This document shows, piece by piece, positions 22,469 through 31,028 of a stretch of DNA of 44,339 nucleotides. Below the pieces are notes generated by a model. The model was not told the origin of the DNA and searched no databases. It saw only the letters and a list, made by a program, of their open reading frames with translations. This DNA comes from a virus. The translations under genes were made by a program, and so were the position numbers. Position 1 is the first letter of the stretch. The number at the start of each line of letters is the position of its first letter. The DNA lies in the IMG/VR virus record IMGVR_UViG_3300017969_006784, positions 1-44,339 of that record; one strand, given 5' to 3'.

Positions 22469-25400
22469 ATGGCAAAAATAAAAAATATGGGAACTGCTAC
22501 AATGCGTTTTAACGAGGGTATTGTTGTAAGCGGTTCTATAGATACAAGTTACGCATCACAAGATGGTGTTGCCATAGTTTGCACAGGATCTGTTGAGATA
22601 TCGGGCAATGGCACAAATGATGAAGTCTTGAGAGTTATCACCAACAGTCAGCAAAAAGACATTGTTTTTGTTACACAAGGAACAACTAGCACCCCTGCAG
22701 AAGCAGCATTTCTAAATGGAAATAGTAGCGGTGGTTTAAGACTCCAAGACCCATATTCAGCACCAGGAGATGGATCAACTTTCATACTTAACGACGGAAC
22801 AAGCTTTACATATTTTATCAAGGACGATATATCATCCCAAGGTCCTAATCTTGCAAATAAAGTTTTTATCAAAAGAGATGCATCAAGTTTCTCAACAATG
22901 AGAGATAGAATTATAGGTGCCATCAACGCATCGGGAGTTACCATATATGATGGGACTAATGGAGGGTCTGCTGAAGTACGTTATTACAACAATAGTATTG
23001 CCAATAGAGCAGATATAACTGCGATAGAAAACGGTTCTTTTAATGGGGGTATCAACCTTACAGCGACAACAGCAGGATCATCTGGAAACAGCTTTTATTT
23101 CAAAGCAAATTTTTCCACACTAACAAATGACAGCCCGCTAAATCAAGATCAAACATTTAGTGGAGGAACTGATGCTGTGACAGGTACAGCACAGTCGGTC
23201 AAAGGAACCCTTTATTTGGATTCTAGCGAAGATTTAAATTTAAGTGGGTCAAACAACACAGTTCTGGTAGGGGGTGAAAACGGGTATGTTCTGGTACCAA
23301 GTAATAGTGTAGGTATTGGTACCACTTCTCCTGAAACAGACTTACACGTGTCAGGTGCACTTTATACCACCATAACTGTTGGTGATGGTCTTAATAAAAG
23401 CACGTATTTTAGTTCAATCAGCACAAAAGCATTCTATGGAGATGAATCTGTCACTGGTTCATTCGGATCAGTAAGTACACAAGGTGGTGCTGGTTATGTA
23501 CAACTAGGATCTCTTTCAGATCATGATGTAAAATTTGTTGTTAACAACAGTGCAAAAATGATAGTATCAGCTTCCGGAGATATAGGAATTGGTACTTCTA
23601 CACCTGATTCTAGGCTTCACGTAAATGATACCTCTGGAACAACACAAATTATAATTGGCGATAATGCTACTCAAAACGAATTATCGGAAATAATTTTAAA
23701 ATCAAGTAATCAAAGCAATAATGTACAATCCTTTATAGCAAGCAGTGATACTTCCGGTGGCGGCAGCGTTGGAAGTGTTGGCACTATAGGCTCTCATGAT
23801 TTTCAAATCAAAACAAACTCAGCTATTAGGGCTGTAGTTGATGCAGGTGGAAACACAAGGGTTGAAAATGATGCTTATGTTTTAGGTGACTTATATGTGA
23901 CAGGTACATTTAGGCCAAATAAATTAGGGATTAATACAACCAAAAACATGTTTGATGGCCAAATGATTATTGAAAGAGTAGGAAGTGTACCAACTTTCAG
24001 TTATATAAGATCATCTTCTGCAGTAGCTTCATCTGACTTACCTGATGACAACAATACAATTTTTGGATCATTAGTTTGGAATAGCTCTGATGATAGTTAT
24101 GCCGGCACAGTGGCAGTAGCATCTATACAAGCAAAGGCAGATCGCGATACATGGAATTATGCATCTGATAAACCAACATCAATAGTTTTTAACACCGGGC
24201 AAGAAGATAGCTCCCTTGTTTCAGAAAGAATGAGAATAACATCGAGAGGGCGTTTAGGGATTGGCAACCCTGGTCCCGCATTTACTTTACACGTAGAACG
24301 AACAGGATCAGCTAGCACTTTTCCAGAGTTAGGCATCGTAAGACGAGGAAAAAATATCGACGCTGATAAAACATTAGGGATGATAAATTTTTCAATAAGG
24401 GGCGGCACAGATGACGAACTGCCTTATTTTACGCCGGCACAAATATTGGCTAGAAACATACAAATTGTACACATATCAGATGATGAAAATGAAGCATTTG
24501 TCAATCATGGTGTTGGTTCTGAATTAGTGTTTAGAACAACAGTTTCTGGTAGTACCACTGCAGCAAATGCAGCTATTCTTACTAGTGACAAAGAATGGGA
24601 ATGTGATACACTTCGTGGTCTAAGTACGGAAGTATCAAATCAAAGAATAAAATTTGACTTTGATAATATTGATGTGCCTATTGGACCAAACATTGATGTT
24701 CGAAAAAGAATTGACTTTTTTGGAGAAGGCGATACAAGTGGTGTTGTAAGATATGCAACATTTATGGCTAATTTTAACACATTTACAGAAGATCTTGTGG
24801 ATGGTGATATAGTATATCCCAGACAACCTAATAGAGCATATTTTAATCCGGATAGTAATGCAGATTTTCAATTTAGGTTTGACAGTGCGAATGGTGGTGC
24901 ACTATTGACTATGACATCATCTGCTACTACTACTGGTAATGATGGACAAATTAACATGGGGTCAAGTACTAATGCTGGCAATGGTTACGTTAACATATGG
25001 AAACCAGTAGCTTCAAGTTTAAGTGCTGATTTAGCATTTAACAATGTTTCTGACACATCAGCTGATAGAGACATGTTCATATCTTTTTACAACCAAACTA
25101 TTGAAAATGCACGTATTATAACTAAAAGAAATAGTGGTGATAGTTTTGATGCAGATTTCACTATTCGAACGAGGACATTTAACGGAGCAACGGCAACATC
25201 AAATTTTGCGGATAGGTTTATGATAACTAAATCTGGATCTATTTTATTGCATGAAAATGATCTTTCAAACACTGATGCCTCATCTATAGATACTTCGCTT
25301 TTCGTTTCTGGTACAATAGGGTTATCAGGAAACGCTGCTAAAAACTCTGTTTTTGGTGGAGACGTCATTGTAAGTGGTAGTTTAGATATTAAACAACAAG

Positions 25401-25777
25401 CAAGTTTTGAAGATTATATGATTATTTCCGTAACTGCAGACAATACAGATATTCAAGTTGGTGCAGCTCAAGCTGTTTTTAGAGCACCTTTTGCAATGGA
25501 ATTATACCAGCCGCCGAGAGCTAGTTTGACGACTGCAGCTACAACATTAACAACAGTTGATATACATGTTGATGGTACCACTATTATGGATGAAACAGCT
25601 TCAGGATCACGTTTACGTATTGACGGTAACGAATCAACATCTACAACAGCTTCAACTGCTTGTGTACTTACAAATACATCTATAAATGATGATGCGCAAA
25701 TTAGAATTGATGTCGACACAGCCGGCACCGGTGGCAGAGGTTTAAAAGTTACACTTTATTATCGGAGAGCATTGTGA
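22469..25777 (+). CDS. Long tail-fibre/adhesin protein, 1102 aa
   Basis: The protein is rich in Ser, Gly, Thr and Asn throughout. Three 'GIG-x-x-x-P-x-x-x-LHV' motifs occur, near residues 281, 371 and 594 (e.g. VGIGTTSPETDLHVSG), marking repeated fibre modules found in many marine phage fibres. Many 'SGDIGIG/VSGSLDI' units suggest a trimeric beta structure. The last 110 residues (TADNTDIQVGAAQAVFRAPF onward, ending DTAGTGGRGLKVTLYYRRAL) are a domain typical of receptor-binding tips. No C-terminal S74 peptidase motif was seen. AAGGA precedes the ATG. It is followed by an overlapping adhesin gene. Plus-strand, opposite to its flanks. Confidence 0.85.
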   Translation: MAKIKNMGTATMRFNEGIVVSGSIDTSYASQDGVAIVCTGSVEISGNGTNDEVLRVITNSQQKDIVFVTQGTTSTPAEAAFLNGNSSGGLRLQDPYSAPGDGSTFILNDGTSFTYFIKDDISSQGPNLANKVFIKRDASSFSTMRDRIIGAINASGVTIYDGTNGGSAEVRYYNNSIANRADITAIENGSFNGGINLTATTAGSSGNSFYFKANFSTLTNDSPLNQDQTFSGGTDAVTGTAQSVKGTLYLDSSEDLNLSGSNNTVLVGGENGYVLVPSNSVGIGTTSPETDLHVSGALYTTITVGDGLNKSTYFSSISTKAFYGDESVTGSFGSVSTQGGAGYVQLGSLSDHDVKFVVNNSAKMIVSASGDIGIGTSTPDSRLHVNDTSGTTQIIIGDNATQNELSEIILKSSNQSNNVQSFIASSDTSGGGSVGSVGTIGSHDFQIKTNSAIRAVVDAGGNTRVENDAYVLGDLYVTGTFRPNKLGINTTKNMFDGQMIIERVGSVPTFSYIRSSSAVASSDLPDDNNTIFGSLVWNSSDDSYAGTVAVASIQAKADRDTWNYASDKPTSIVFNTGQEDSSLVSERMRITSRGRLGIGNPGPAFTLHVERTGSASTFPELGIVRRGKNIDADKTLGMINFSIRGGTDDELPYFTPAQILARNIQIVHISDDENEAFVNHGVGSELVFRTTVSGSTTAANAAILTSDKEWECDTLRGLSTEVSNQRIKFDFDNIDVPIGPNIDVRKRIDFFGEGDTSGVVRYATFMANFNTFTEDLVDGDIVYPRQPNRAYFNPDSNADFQFRFDSANGGALLTMTSSATTTGNDGQINMGSSTNAGNGYVNIWKPVASSLSADLAFNNVSDTSADRDMFISFYNQTIENARIITKRNSGDSFDADFTIRTRTFNGATATSNFADRFMITKSGSILLHENDLSNTDASSIDTSLFVSGTIGLSGNAAKNSVFGGDVIVSGSLDIKQQASFEDYMIISVTADNTDIQVGAAQAVFRAPFAMELYQPPRASLTTAATTLTTVDIHVDGTTIMDETASGSRLRIDGNESTSTTASTACVLTNTSINDDAQIRIDVDTAGTGGRGLKVTLYYRRAL

Positions 25778-26337
25778 TAATTAATGATATACAAAACCCA
25801 GGGCAATTAAAAGTTTACACTTCGGGCTTATACAGGCAAGGCTGGGACGATGCTTATTATGCAGACCCTGCTGCAGTTGCAACTTCCGGTGGGGACCCTG
25901 TTTTCGAAACAACAAACACAAATATTTTCCAACTTTCAATAGGGACGACGGATGCCTTAATATGGCGTGGCTATTTTTTACCTGATGCATCATCGTCTAC
26001 ATGGCAATTCCGTACTGTTTCAGATGATGCTTCATTTCTCTGGATTAATAGACAAGATACAAACGAACCTCGAAATGCTGCGCAGCAAACAAATGCAAAT
26101 ATGGTTAATGCTGATGCAACTGTCAACAATGGTGGTCTTCACTCTGTGGTAACCGCGTCAAGTGGTAACATCACATTGAACGCCGGCGTGTACTACCCTA
26201 TCTGTATTTTTGCTGCAAATAACACAGGTCCAGGAACAATAACTGTACAGTTTAGACGTGATAGTGGCACATGGCAATCGGATGGTGCCGGGTTTTATTT
26301 TTATGATGCGGGTGCTGATGATGGATACCATTTATAA
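25774..26337 (+). CDS. PA14-like adhesin domain protein, 187 aa
   Basis: It starts at GTG 25774, which overlaps the fibre stop (GTGA), with GGAG 6 bases upstream. The body 'IWRGYFLPDASSSTWQFRTV', 'DASFLWINR', 'GLHSVVTASSGNITLNAGVY' and 'FAANNTGPGTITVQFRRD' is like a PA14-type carbohydrate-binding domain of surface adhesins. Together with the fibre upstream it probably forms the host-recognition tip. Its end overlaps the convergent thioredoxin gene by 6 bases. Function inferred. Confidence 0.65.
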   Translation: MIINDIQNPGQLKVYTSGLYRQGWDDAYYADPAAVATSGGDPVFETTNTNIFQLSIGTTDALIWRGYFLPDASSSTWQFRTVSDDASFLWINRQDTNEPRNAAQQTNANMVNADATVNNGGLHSVVTASSGNITLNAGVYYPICIFAANNTGPGTITVQFRRDSGTWQSDGAGFYFYDAGADDGYHL

Positions 26338-26865
26338 ATTACTAGCGTATTCACTTAAAATTTGTTTGTTGTATCCTCTTACGTAATCTATGACTGTTTT
26401 ATTTTCATCGAATACATAAAAAGTTGGCCATGCATCTAAGTATAATTTGTTTTCTACTTCTGTAGGGTTTGACGTCAAAATTTCTCTACTACTTGCCCAA
26501 ACTGGTGTATCAACTCCTAATGAGTTTTTCCACCCATCAATATCATTTGCATCTGGCGGATTACCTACGCCATCTTCAATAAGTAGTGTTAAAAAAGTAA
26601 CATCAGGATATTGATCGTGCAAATCTGACAAGTCCTGTGCAGCAGTTTGGCACGGTGCACACCACATTGCACTAAGGTCCATGACTACTGGTCCATCTAT
26701 GTCATGAAACCACACCGGCTGATCATATTCGTTTGTAGCCATAAAGTCGCAAATTTGCTTCCCTTTCAATGTTGCGCATTCTTCTGTGTAAACATACTGA
26801 ATTTCTTTTTCAACGCTTTCTGGTGCCATATCTGCGCATGCAAAAAACATAAACATATTTAACAT
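26332..26865 (-). CDS. Thioredoxin-fold (TlpA-like) lipoprotein
   Basis: 177 aa. MLNMFMFFAC is a very short, uncharged signal with the lipobox FFAC (Cys10). After a 60-residue linker the domain reads 'VMDLSAMWCAPC' (redox C-x-x-C), 'DVTFLTLLIEDG' and 'AWPTFYVFDENKTVIDYVRG' (cis-Pro loop WPTF). It is a TlpA/AhpC-like thiol-disulfide protein, anchored outside the inner membrane. AGGAG precedes ATG. It is the third gene of the secreted minus-strand cluster 28959-26332. The lack of positive charges in the signal is unusual. Confidence 0.85.
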   Translation of the reverse strand: MLNMFMFFACADMAPESVEKEIQYVYTEECATLKGKQICDFMATNEYDQPVWFHDIDGPVVMDLSAMWCAPCQTAAQDLSDLHDQYPDVTFLTLLIEDGVGNPPDANDIDGWKNSLGVDTPVWASSREILTSNPTEVENKLYLDAWPTFYVFDENKTVIDYVRGYNKQILSEYASNL

Positions 26866-26875
26866 AAACTTCTCC

Positions 26876-27418
26876 TTAAGGAACGTAAAAATTTGGACCC
26901 ATTAAAGAAAATGAAGGGTGCATTATGTGTCCGGCTTTTTTTACGTGCGCATAACCTAATGCATGTCCTAACTCATGTTCATTTAATAGATGTAATTTGT
27001 AATTTTCTTCTTTGTAATATATTATTGATGAAATAATATTTAAAAAACTAGTTTGCCTTATTGTAGCAGCTAACGCTGTTTCATTTATATGAACATCTCT
27101 CTTTTTAACTTTTTTTAAAATTATAAAACCCGGGATATATTTTTTATCACACAAGTTTTTAGGAGGTCTGTGTTCATAAAAACCAAACTTTTCACCTTTT
27201 CTAGTCCAATACGTCATTGCTCTTTTAATTGATTGCTCAGAAAATTCTTTGCCGTAACAGTTGACTATATTAGGTGGATTTTCCCAGCTGTACTGTTTAA
27301 AAGTATTTAATTCATATACTAATTTCATATTAAAACCAACAATCATACCCAAAACTAAAGACAAAAACAAAGCTGAAAAAATAACCACCATGTCTGTTTT
27401 TTCACTTTTTTCAATCAT
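26876..27418 (-). CDS. Matrixin-like zinc metalloprotease, membrane-anchored
   Basis: ATG 27418 overlaps the stop of the upstream gene (ATGA), giving MIEKSEKTDMVVIFSALFLS; the first 30 residues are a single hydrophobic anchor. The zinc motif HELGHALGYAH (148-158, HExxHxxGxxH) is followed by the Met-turn 'HIMHP' (166), as in matrixins. With 180 residues it is a minimal catalytic domain. It would act outside the cytoplasmic membrane. It is sandwiched between the ASH/VWA and thioredoxin-like lipoproteins, so it belongs to one secreted module. Confidence 0.8.
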   Translation of the reverse strand: MIEKSEKTDMVVIFSALFLSLVLGMIVGFNMKLVYELNTFKQYSWENPPNIVNCYGKEFSEQSIKRAMTYWTRKGEKFGFYEHRPPKNLCDKKYIPGFIILKKVKKRDVHINETALAATIRQTSFLNIISSIIYYKEENYKLHLLNEHELGHALGYAHVKKAGHIMHPSFSLMGPNFYVP

Positions 27419-28959
27419 TCTCCACACCCTCTGACAGCATATTTTACATTAATTGTTTGCCCTGGTTCCGGCACACTGTCTTCAAAAAATGAAACTTTGT
27501 TATCATCTTCAATGTATTCCCAATCAGCACTTATCTGACCGTTGACTGTAACTTCTATTGTTTCAATTAAAACATCATTTTCACTAAGCGGAAAAAATCT
27601 AGAAGTACTTACTTCTTCAGCTAAATCTTGCAATTGCATCCCCCAATCTTCCGCACAAATAGAGTACCATTTTCCTCCGTAATGATTGATTAATTCATGG
27701 TAACCATAACCTGGTTGAGCAACGTTATAACCCCAACTACTAAGTTGGCACCCGTTAGGTATATCACCTATTACACCGTACGGTATAAAATCACCAGCTG
27801 GTTTCAAACTATCAAAAAATGTAGTATATGTTTGCCAACCATTGTACGACCAATCTTGCTCATCAGAAACATATATTACAACTAGTTTAGAATCTGTTCT
27901 AAAAAATGGGCTCCCGGGACCACTGTATAAACCATTAGACAATGACTGAAAAGACATTTCTATACCCTGTTCTATACCACTTCCGCCTATTCCTGGCATT
28001 AAAAGCTGTGCCAATACATTTGAAGCATTTGGAGTACTATTACTTACGATCGTAGTAAATGAAGGATCATCAGTTGTGATAACTGCTATGTGAAAATCAG
28101 CACCAACATTAAAAAATGCATTTACGAAAACGCCAGTATTGTTAGCCAAATTAGTTTGAAAACGGTTCATTGAGCCTGAGTTATCAATTACCCACAATAT
28201 ATCTAAAACTGGTACCTCATCTTGGACCCAAGTTTCATCATACCATTGTTCAACTTCTCCATAACCCTTTTGAGTAATTTGGTATTCCGCTTTCTGTGGA
28301 TCATTACTGGTAATTTTTATAATACTTTCATCATTACCAATATCGTTTGGTATATAAGAAACTAAAAAGTCTAACTGGTGCGTAGGTTGTATTACCCACG
28401 GCGTAGATGGCAATGTGCCATTTTCTAAAATTATATCCACTGGTGAATTTACTAATTGATCTAGATCTTCAATTATCAAATCTAGATTGCCACTATTTTC
28501 TATCGTTATACGTTCTTCAATATCACAGCCGATTGTGATGTCTCCCCAATCAATAGTTTCTGGCTCTATATTTAGCACTGGGGCGTCGCCGTAACCTTCA
28601 AGTGTAACTTCTACAGTGGTCGTTTCCTCATCGCTGCTGATTATTCTTACTATTCCTCCATTTGCTTCATAAGTTTCAGGCGTATAGTCAACTTTTAATT
28701 CCACTATTTCATCGATGCCTATAACAAGTGGTATATTTGTATCAATAGAGAATCTACTATTACCAGAAATTAACTCGGGGGACAAGATTTCTAAATCAGA
28801 GTCCCCCGAATTTATAATATATATGTTTTCACTTGCGTTTTCATGCCCCGACAGCAAATGGCCAAAATCAATGTGCTGTGGATGAACTAATAATGTCGGT
28901 TGTTTTGGATCAGTTTTTATGACACCATAATCAACACAGCCTAACGCAAGAAATAACAT
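27415..28959 (-). CDS. Lipoprotein with two ASH-like domains and a VWA domain
   Basis: 514 aa from ATG 28959, which has GGGAGGTG at the ideal distance (a GTG at 28968 lies within the site). The signal MLFLALGC is only seven residues before the lipid Cys. Residues 15-120 and 122-232 are two repeats with the 'DFGHLLSG...IYIINSGDSDLEI' and 'DWGDITIGCDIEERITIENSG' pattern of ASPM-SPD2-Hydin/choice-of-anchor-D domains. A VWA domain follows with DNSGS (259-263). The architecture (lipid anchor, ASH, VWA) is typical of Myxococcota-like surface proteins. First gene of the secreted cluster. Possible host-derived moron or surface-modifying factor. Confidence 0.85.
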   Translation of the reverse strand: MLFLALGCVDYGVIKTDPKQPTLLVHPQHIDFGHLLSGHENASENIYIINSGDSDLEILSPELISGNSRFSIDTNIPLVIGIDEIVELKVDYTPETYEANGGIVRIISSDEETTTVEVTLEGYGDAPVLNIEPETIDWGDITIGCDIEERITIENSGNLDLIIEDLDQLVNSPVDIILENGTLPSTPWVIQPTHQLDFLVSYIPNDIGNDESIIKITSNDPQKAEYQITQKGYGEVEQWYDETWVQDEVPVLDILWVIDNSGSMNRFQTNLANNTGVFVNAFFNVGADFHIAVITTDDPSFTTIVSNSTPNASNVLAQLLMPGIGGSGIEQGIEMSFQSLSNGLYSGPGSPFFRTDSKLVVIYVSDEQDWSYNGWQTYTTFFDSLKPAGDFIPYGVIGDIPNGCQLSSWGYNVAQPGYGYHELINHYGGKWYSICAEDWGMQLQDLAEEVSTSRFFPLSENDVLIETIEVTVNGQISADWEYIEDDNKVSFFEDSVPEPGQTINVKYAVRGCGE

Positions 28960-29010
28960 ACATAACACCTCCCTTAAAAATAAGTCACTAATTATAAGTA
29001 TTGTGAAATA

Positions 29011-29232
29011 TTATTTAATTTGTAAAATGCAAGTCCGGTCAAAATGAAAATGGTTTTTTATGCTATTGACAAATTTTACCCACGTGTTTGTGTCATACTC
29101 AGGATACTCTAAATGTTTTTTATTTGCCCGTATACAACTTATAATATATTCTATTTCATCATAAAATATATTAATCTCAGTATCATAAATAGCAATTAGA
29201 AAATTAAAATAGTTTTTAATGTTTTTATTCAT
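29011..29232 (-). CDS. Hypothetical acidic/aromatic protein, 73 aa
   Basis: Rich in Tyr, Phe and Ile, with two Cys. It overlaps the stop of the SH3-like gene by 4 bases (ATGA), so it is translationally coupled. Helical segments 'NFLIAIYDTEINIFYDEIEY' and 'WVKFVNSIKNHFHFDR'. No domain recognised. Confidence 0.5.
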   Translation of the reverse strand: MNKNIKNYFNFLIAIYDTEINIFYDEIEYIISCIRANKKHLEYPEYDTNTWVKFVNSIKNHFHFDRTCILQIK

Positions 29233-29495
29233 TTATCACCCCATGTTTGCCATAGTAAATCTTCATTAGCGTTTCTATCAAACTTTCTTTCTATATCAGT
29301 TTCCCAATAACATAACTTTTGACGTTCACCGTTAATTTCTATAACGTAACATGGGCCTAAGCTGACAGTAGGTTTTACTTCTACTATCTTTGCTAAGTAT
29401 GGCTGTGTTTTCTTTCTTTTGATATGAGTTAAGTCGACTACAAATTTTTGTGTCAAAATAACCCAGTCATTTACTTTGTATGCTGGAGTTTGCAT
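29229..29495 (-). CDS. SH3-like small protein, 88 aa
   Basis: ATG 29495 (MQTPAYKVNDWVILTQKF) with GAGGTT 5 bases upstream. 'YKVNDWVIL' then alternating strands up to 'CYVIEINGERQKLCYWETDI' fit the small SH3-like family of this window. It overlaps its upstream neighbour by 29 bases and its downstream neighbour by 4. Function unknown. Confidence 0.6.
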   Translation of the reverse strand: MQTPAYKVNDWVILTQKFVVDLTHIKRKKTQPYLAKIVEVKPTVSLGPCYVIEINGERQKLCYWETDIERKFDRNANEDLLWQTWGDK

Positions 29496-30051
29496 GTTTA
29501 ACCTCGTTGTGTAAGTAAGTTTTTTGATTGTTAGGATTTGAACCTAAAACAAAATCTTTTATAGATCCTATGTTACCATTTACACCACAATCAATTTTTA
29601 TTTTATTTCTAAAATTTAATATTATGTTCTTATTATAGCAGTAAAAATCTTTACCATGCACATTAACTTGTTTGTTAATTTTACGTGCATAACTATTCCA
29701 TGATTTAGAATGCATTAGATACACATCATCATTTGACAACAGTTTAATTACATAGTATTTGTTATCACCAATAAAATTCTTAGTTTTTGAAACAGGGAAC
29801 AGCCCATCATCATTTAACAAAGTAAATAATTCAAAATGTGCAATAATATATTTTCGTTCATCAAATAAAAGTATATCACCATTTCTTAATTCTAATTTTG
29901 CTAAATCTACCTTTGTGTAATTTTTATTTTTTTGTTTAAAATAATCCCAAGTAGGAATAACATTTAACTTGTTTTCTAACATTAAATTATAAAATTCCGT
30001 TTGAAATTTTTTACCTCTTTTAGCACGATCAGTATTTTCATTATATAACAT
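29467..30051 (-). CDS. Possible PD-(D/E)XK nuclease-like protein, 194 aa
   Basis: Begins MLYNENTDRAKRGKKFQTEF; 'RGKKFQTEFYNLMLENK' is a helix of the type that opens many restriction-endonuclease-fold domains. 'LRNGDILLFDERKYIIAHFE' (near 55-75) could supply the D...ExK catalytic set. There is a strong GGAG upstream. It lies between the GT10-type gene and a small SH3-like gene, within a candidate transcription unit headed by repeat 30065-30099. A nuclease role is a tentative reading; the rest of the protein is unrecognised. Confidence 0.45.
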   Translation of the reverse strand: MLYNENTDRAKRGKKFQTEFYNLMLENKLNVIPTWDYFKQKNKNYTKVDLAKLELRNGDILLFDERKYIIAHFELFTLLNDDGLFPVSKTKNFIGDNKYYVIKLLSNDDVYLMHSKSWNSYARKINKQVNVHGKDFYCYNKNIILNFRNKIKIDCGVNGNIGSIKDFVLGSNPNNQKTYLHNEVKHANSSIQSK

Positions 30052-30064
30052 ATATTCTCCATAT

Positions 30065-30099
30065 ATGATTATATAATATAGTACAACATTTTATAGAAT
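30065..30099 (-). repeat. 35-bp dispersed repeat, copy 1 (promoter-like)
   Basis: 32 of 35 bases match the copy at 30994-31028. On the minus strand it reads TATAAAATGTTGTACTATAT and then TATAATCAT, giving a -10-like TATAAT before the 194-aa gene. It covers the stop codon of the GT10-type gene. Confidence 0.6.
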
Positions 30100-30975
30100 A
30101 TTTTTTAAAATATTGTTTATAAAATAATAATAAAAAGGATTTATTTTATCTTTACCCTTATCTAGGTTTTTTTCACAAATAATCATGTTATTAATTATTG
30201 ATTCAATATTACTCTTGTAAAAAGCATCAGTTGCAATATTATTAACGATATTTTCAAATTGACTTTCACTATCAAAAAACAAAACAGTTTTTGTATCAAA
30301 ATATTCTTGTATAACATCATTTGCACCCCAGTAAATTGGGATTGAGCCTCTTAATAAGCAGTCAACTATTTTTTCTGACATGTAACCTGGGGTATGTATG
30401 TTTTCTATTATTATTGAATATTGATTATTTTCAAATATGCTTTTTTTATCTTCCACCCACGTGCTAGATGGGTATAAAACAAAATTATTATTAATAACAT
30501 TTCTTCTGTTTTTTATTTTATCATATATGTGATGCCTTAACCTATGACCAATTAAAAAATTTTTTTTACCTGGCATGAAACTTATTTTATTTTGCTTTGT
30601 TAACAAATAATTTTCTTTTTTCTTTTCAATGGGTAATGGTTCACACCAATTTATAAAAACTGGTATATTGTATTTTTTTGTTGGTGGCACATTGGAAAAG
30701 GCTTCGTGCGCAAACATTCTTTTTTGAGTGCTGACAAAAAAATCAAAATCTTTTGATATTTGCTCATAAAATAAATTAATTTTACTTATTTCATGTACTT
30801 CTTTAGAAATATATATTTTGCAGTTACTTTCAATATATTTTAAATTATTTCTATATTGTTCCGGATATTCATCAATACATACAAATACAGCTGTTTGTTT
30901 TCCTAAATTTTCAATTACATTGGTTTCCCACGTATTTTGTTCGCTAAAACATATATTTGTATACGACGTAATCAT
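30091..30975 (-). CDS. GT10-type fucosyltransferase-like glycosyltransferase
   Basis: ATG 30975 (MITSYTNICF) has GGGGGTG upstream; a longer frame to 31008 begins inside the promoter-like repeat. In the 294-aa product the signature at about 187-220 reads 'SIIIENIHTPGYMSEKIVDC' then LLRGSIPIYWGA, which resembles the E-N-x-x-x-x-x-Y-x-[ST]-E-K...P-[IV]-Y-x-G-A motif of alpha-1,3-fucosyltransferases (GT10). Upstream, 'VFINWCEPLPIEK' and 'VLYPSSTWVEDKK' fill the GT10 fold. It would transfer fucose or a similar GDP-sugar to a glycan, such as LPS. The PMM and cupin at 12.8-16.8 kb could supply precursors. Confidence 0.8.
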   Translation of the reverse strand: MITSYTNICFSEQNTWETNVIENLGKQTAVFVCIDEYPEQYRNNLKYIESNCKIYISKEVHEISKINLFYEQISKDFDFFVSTQKRMFAHEAFSNVPPTKKYNIPVFINWCEPLPIEKKKENYLLTKQNKISFMPGKKNFLIGHRLRHHIYDKIKNRRNVINNNFVLYPSSTWVEDKKSIFENNQYSIIIENIHTPGYMSEKIVDCLLRGSIPIYWGANDVIQEYFDTKTVLFFDSESQFENIVNNIATDAFYKSNIESIINNMIICEKNLDKGKDKINPFYYYFINNILKNIL

Positions 30976-30993
30976 AGCACCCCCTAACTTTTT

Positions 30994-31028
30994 ATGATTA
31001 TATAACATAGTATAACATTTTATAAAAT
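30994..31028 (-). repeat. 35-bp dispersed repeat, copy 2 (promoter-like)
   Basis: Copy 2 of the 30065-30099 repeat, upstream of the GT10-type gene and covering the stop of the 270-aa gene. The positions that differ are single transitions. Same minus-strand TATAAT spacing to the following ribosome site. Confidence 0.6.

Noticed and set aside
24157-24408. Minus-strand frames opposite the long fibre gene
   Set aside because: Low-complexity antisense of Ser/Thr/Gly-rich repeats; no ribosome sites and no domain.
30976-31008. N-terminal extension MLYNHKK of the GT10-type protein
   Set aside because: It translates the 35-bp promoter-like repeat; the ATG at 30975 has a strong ribosome site.
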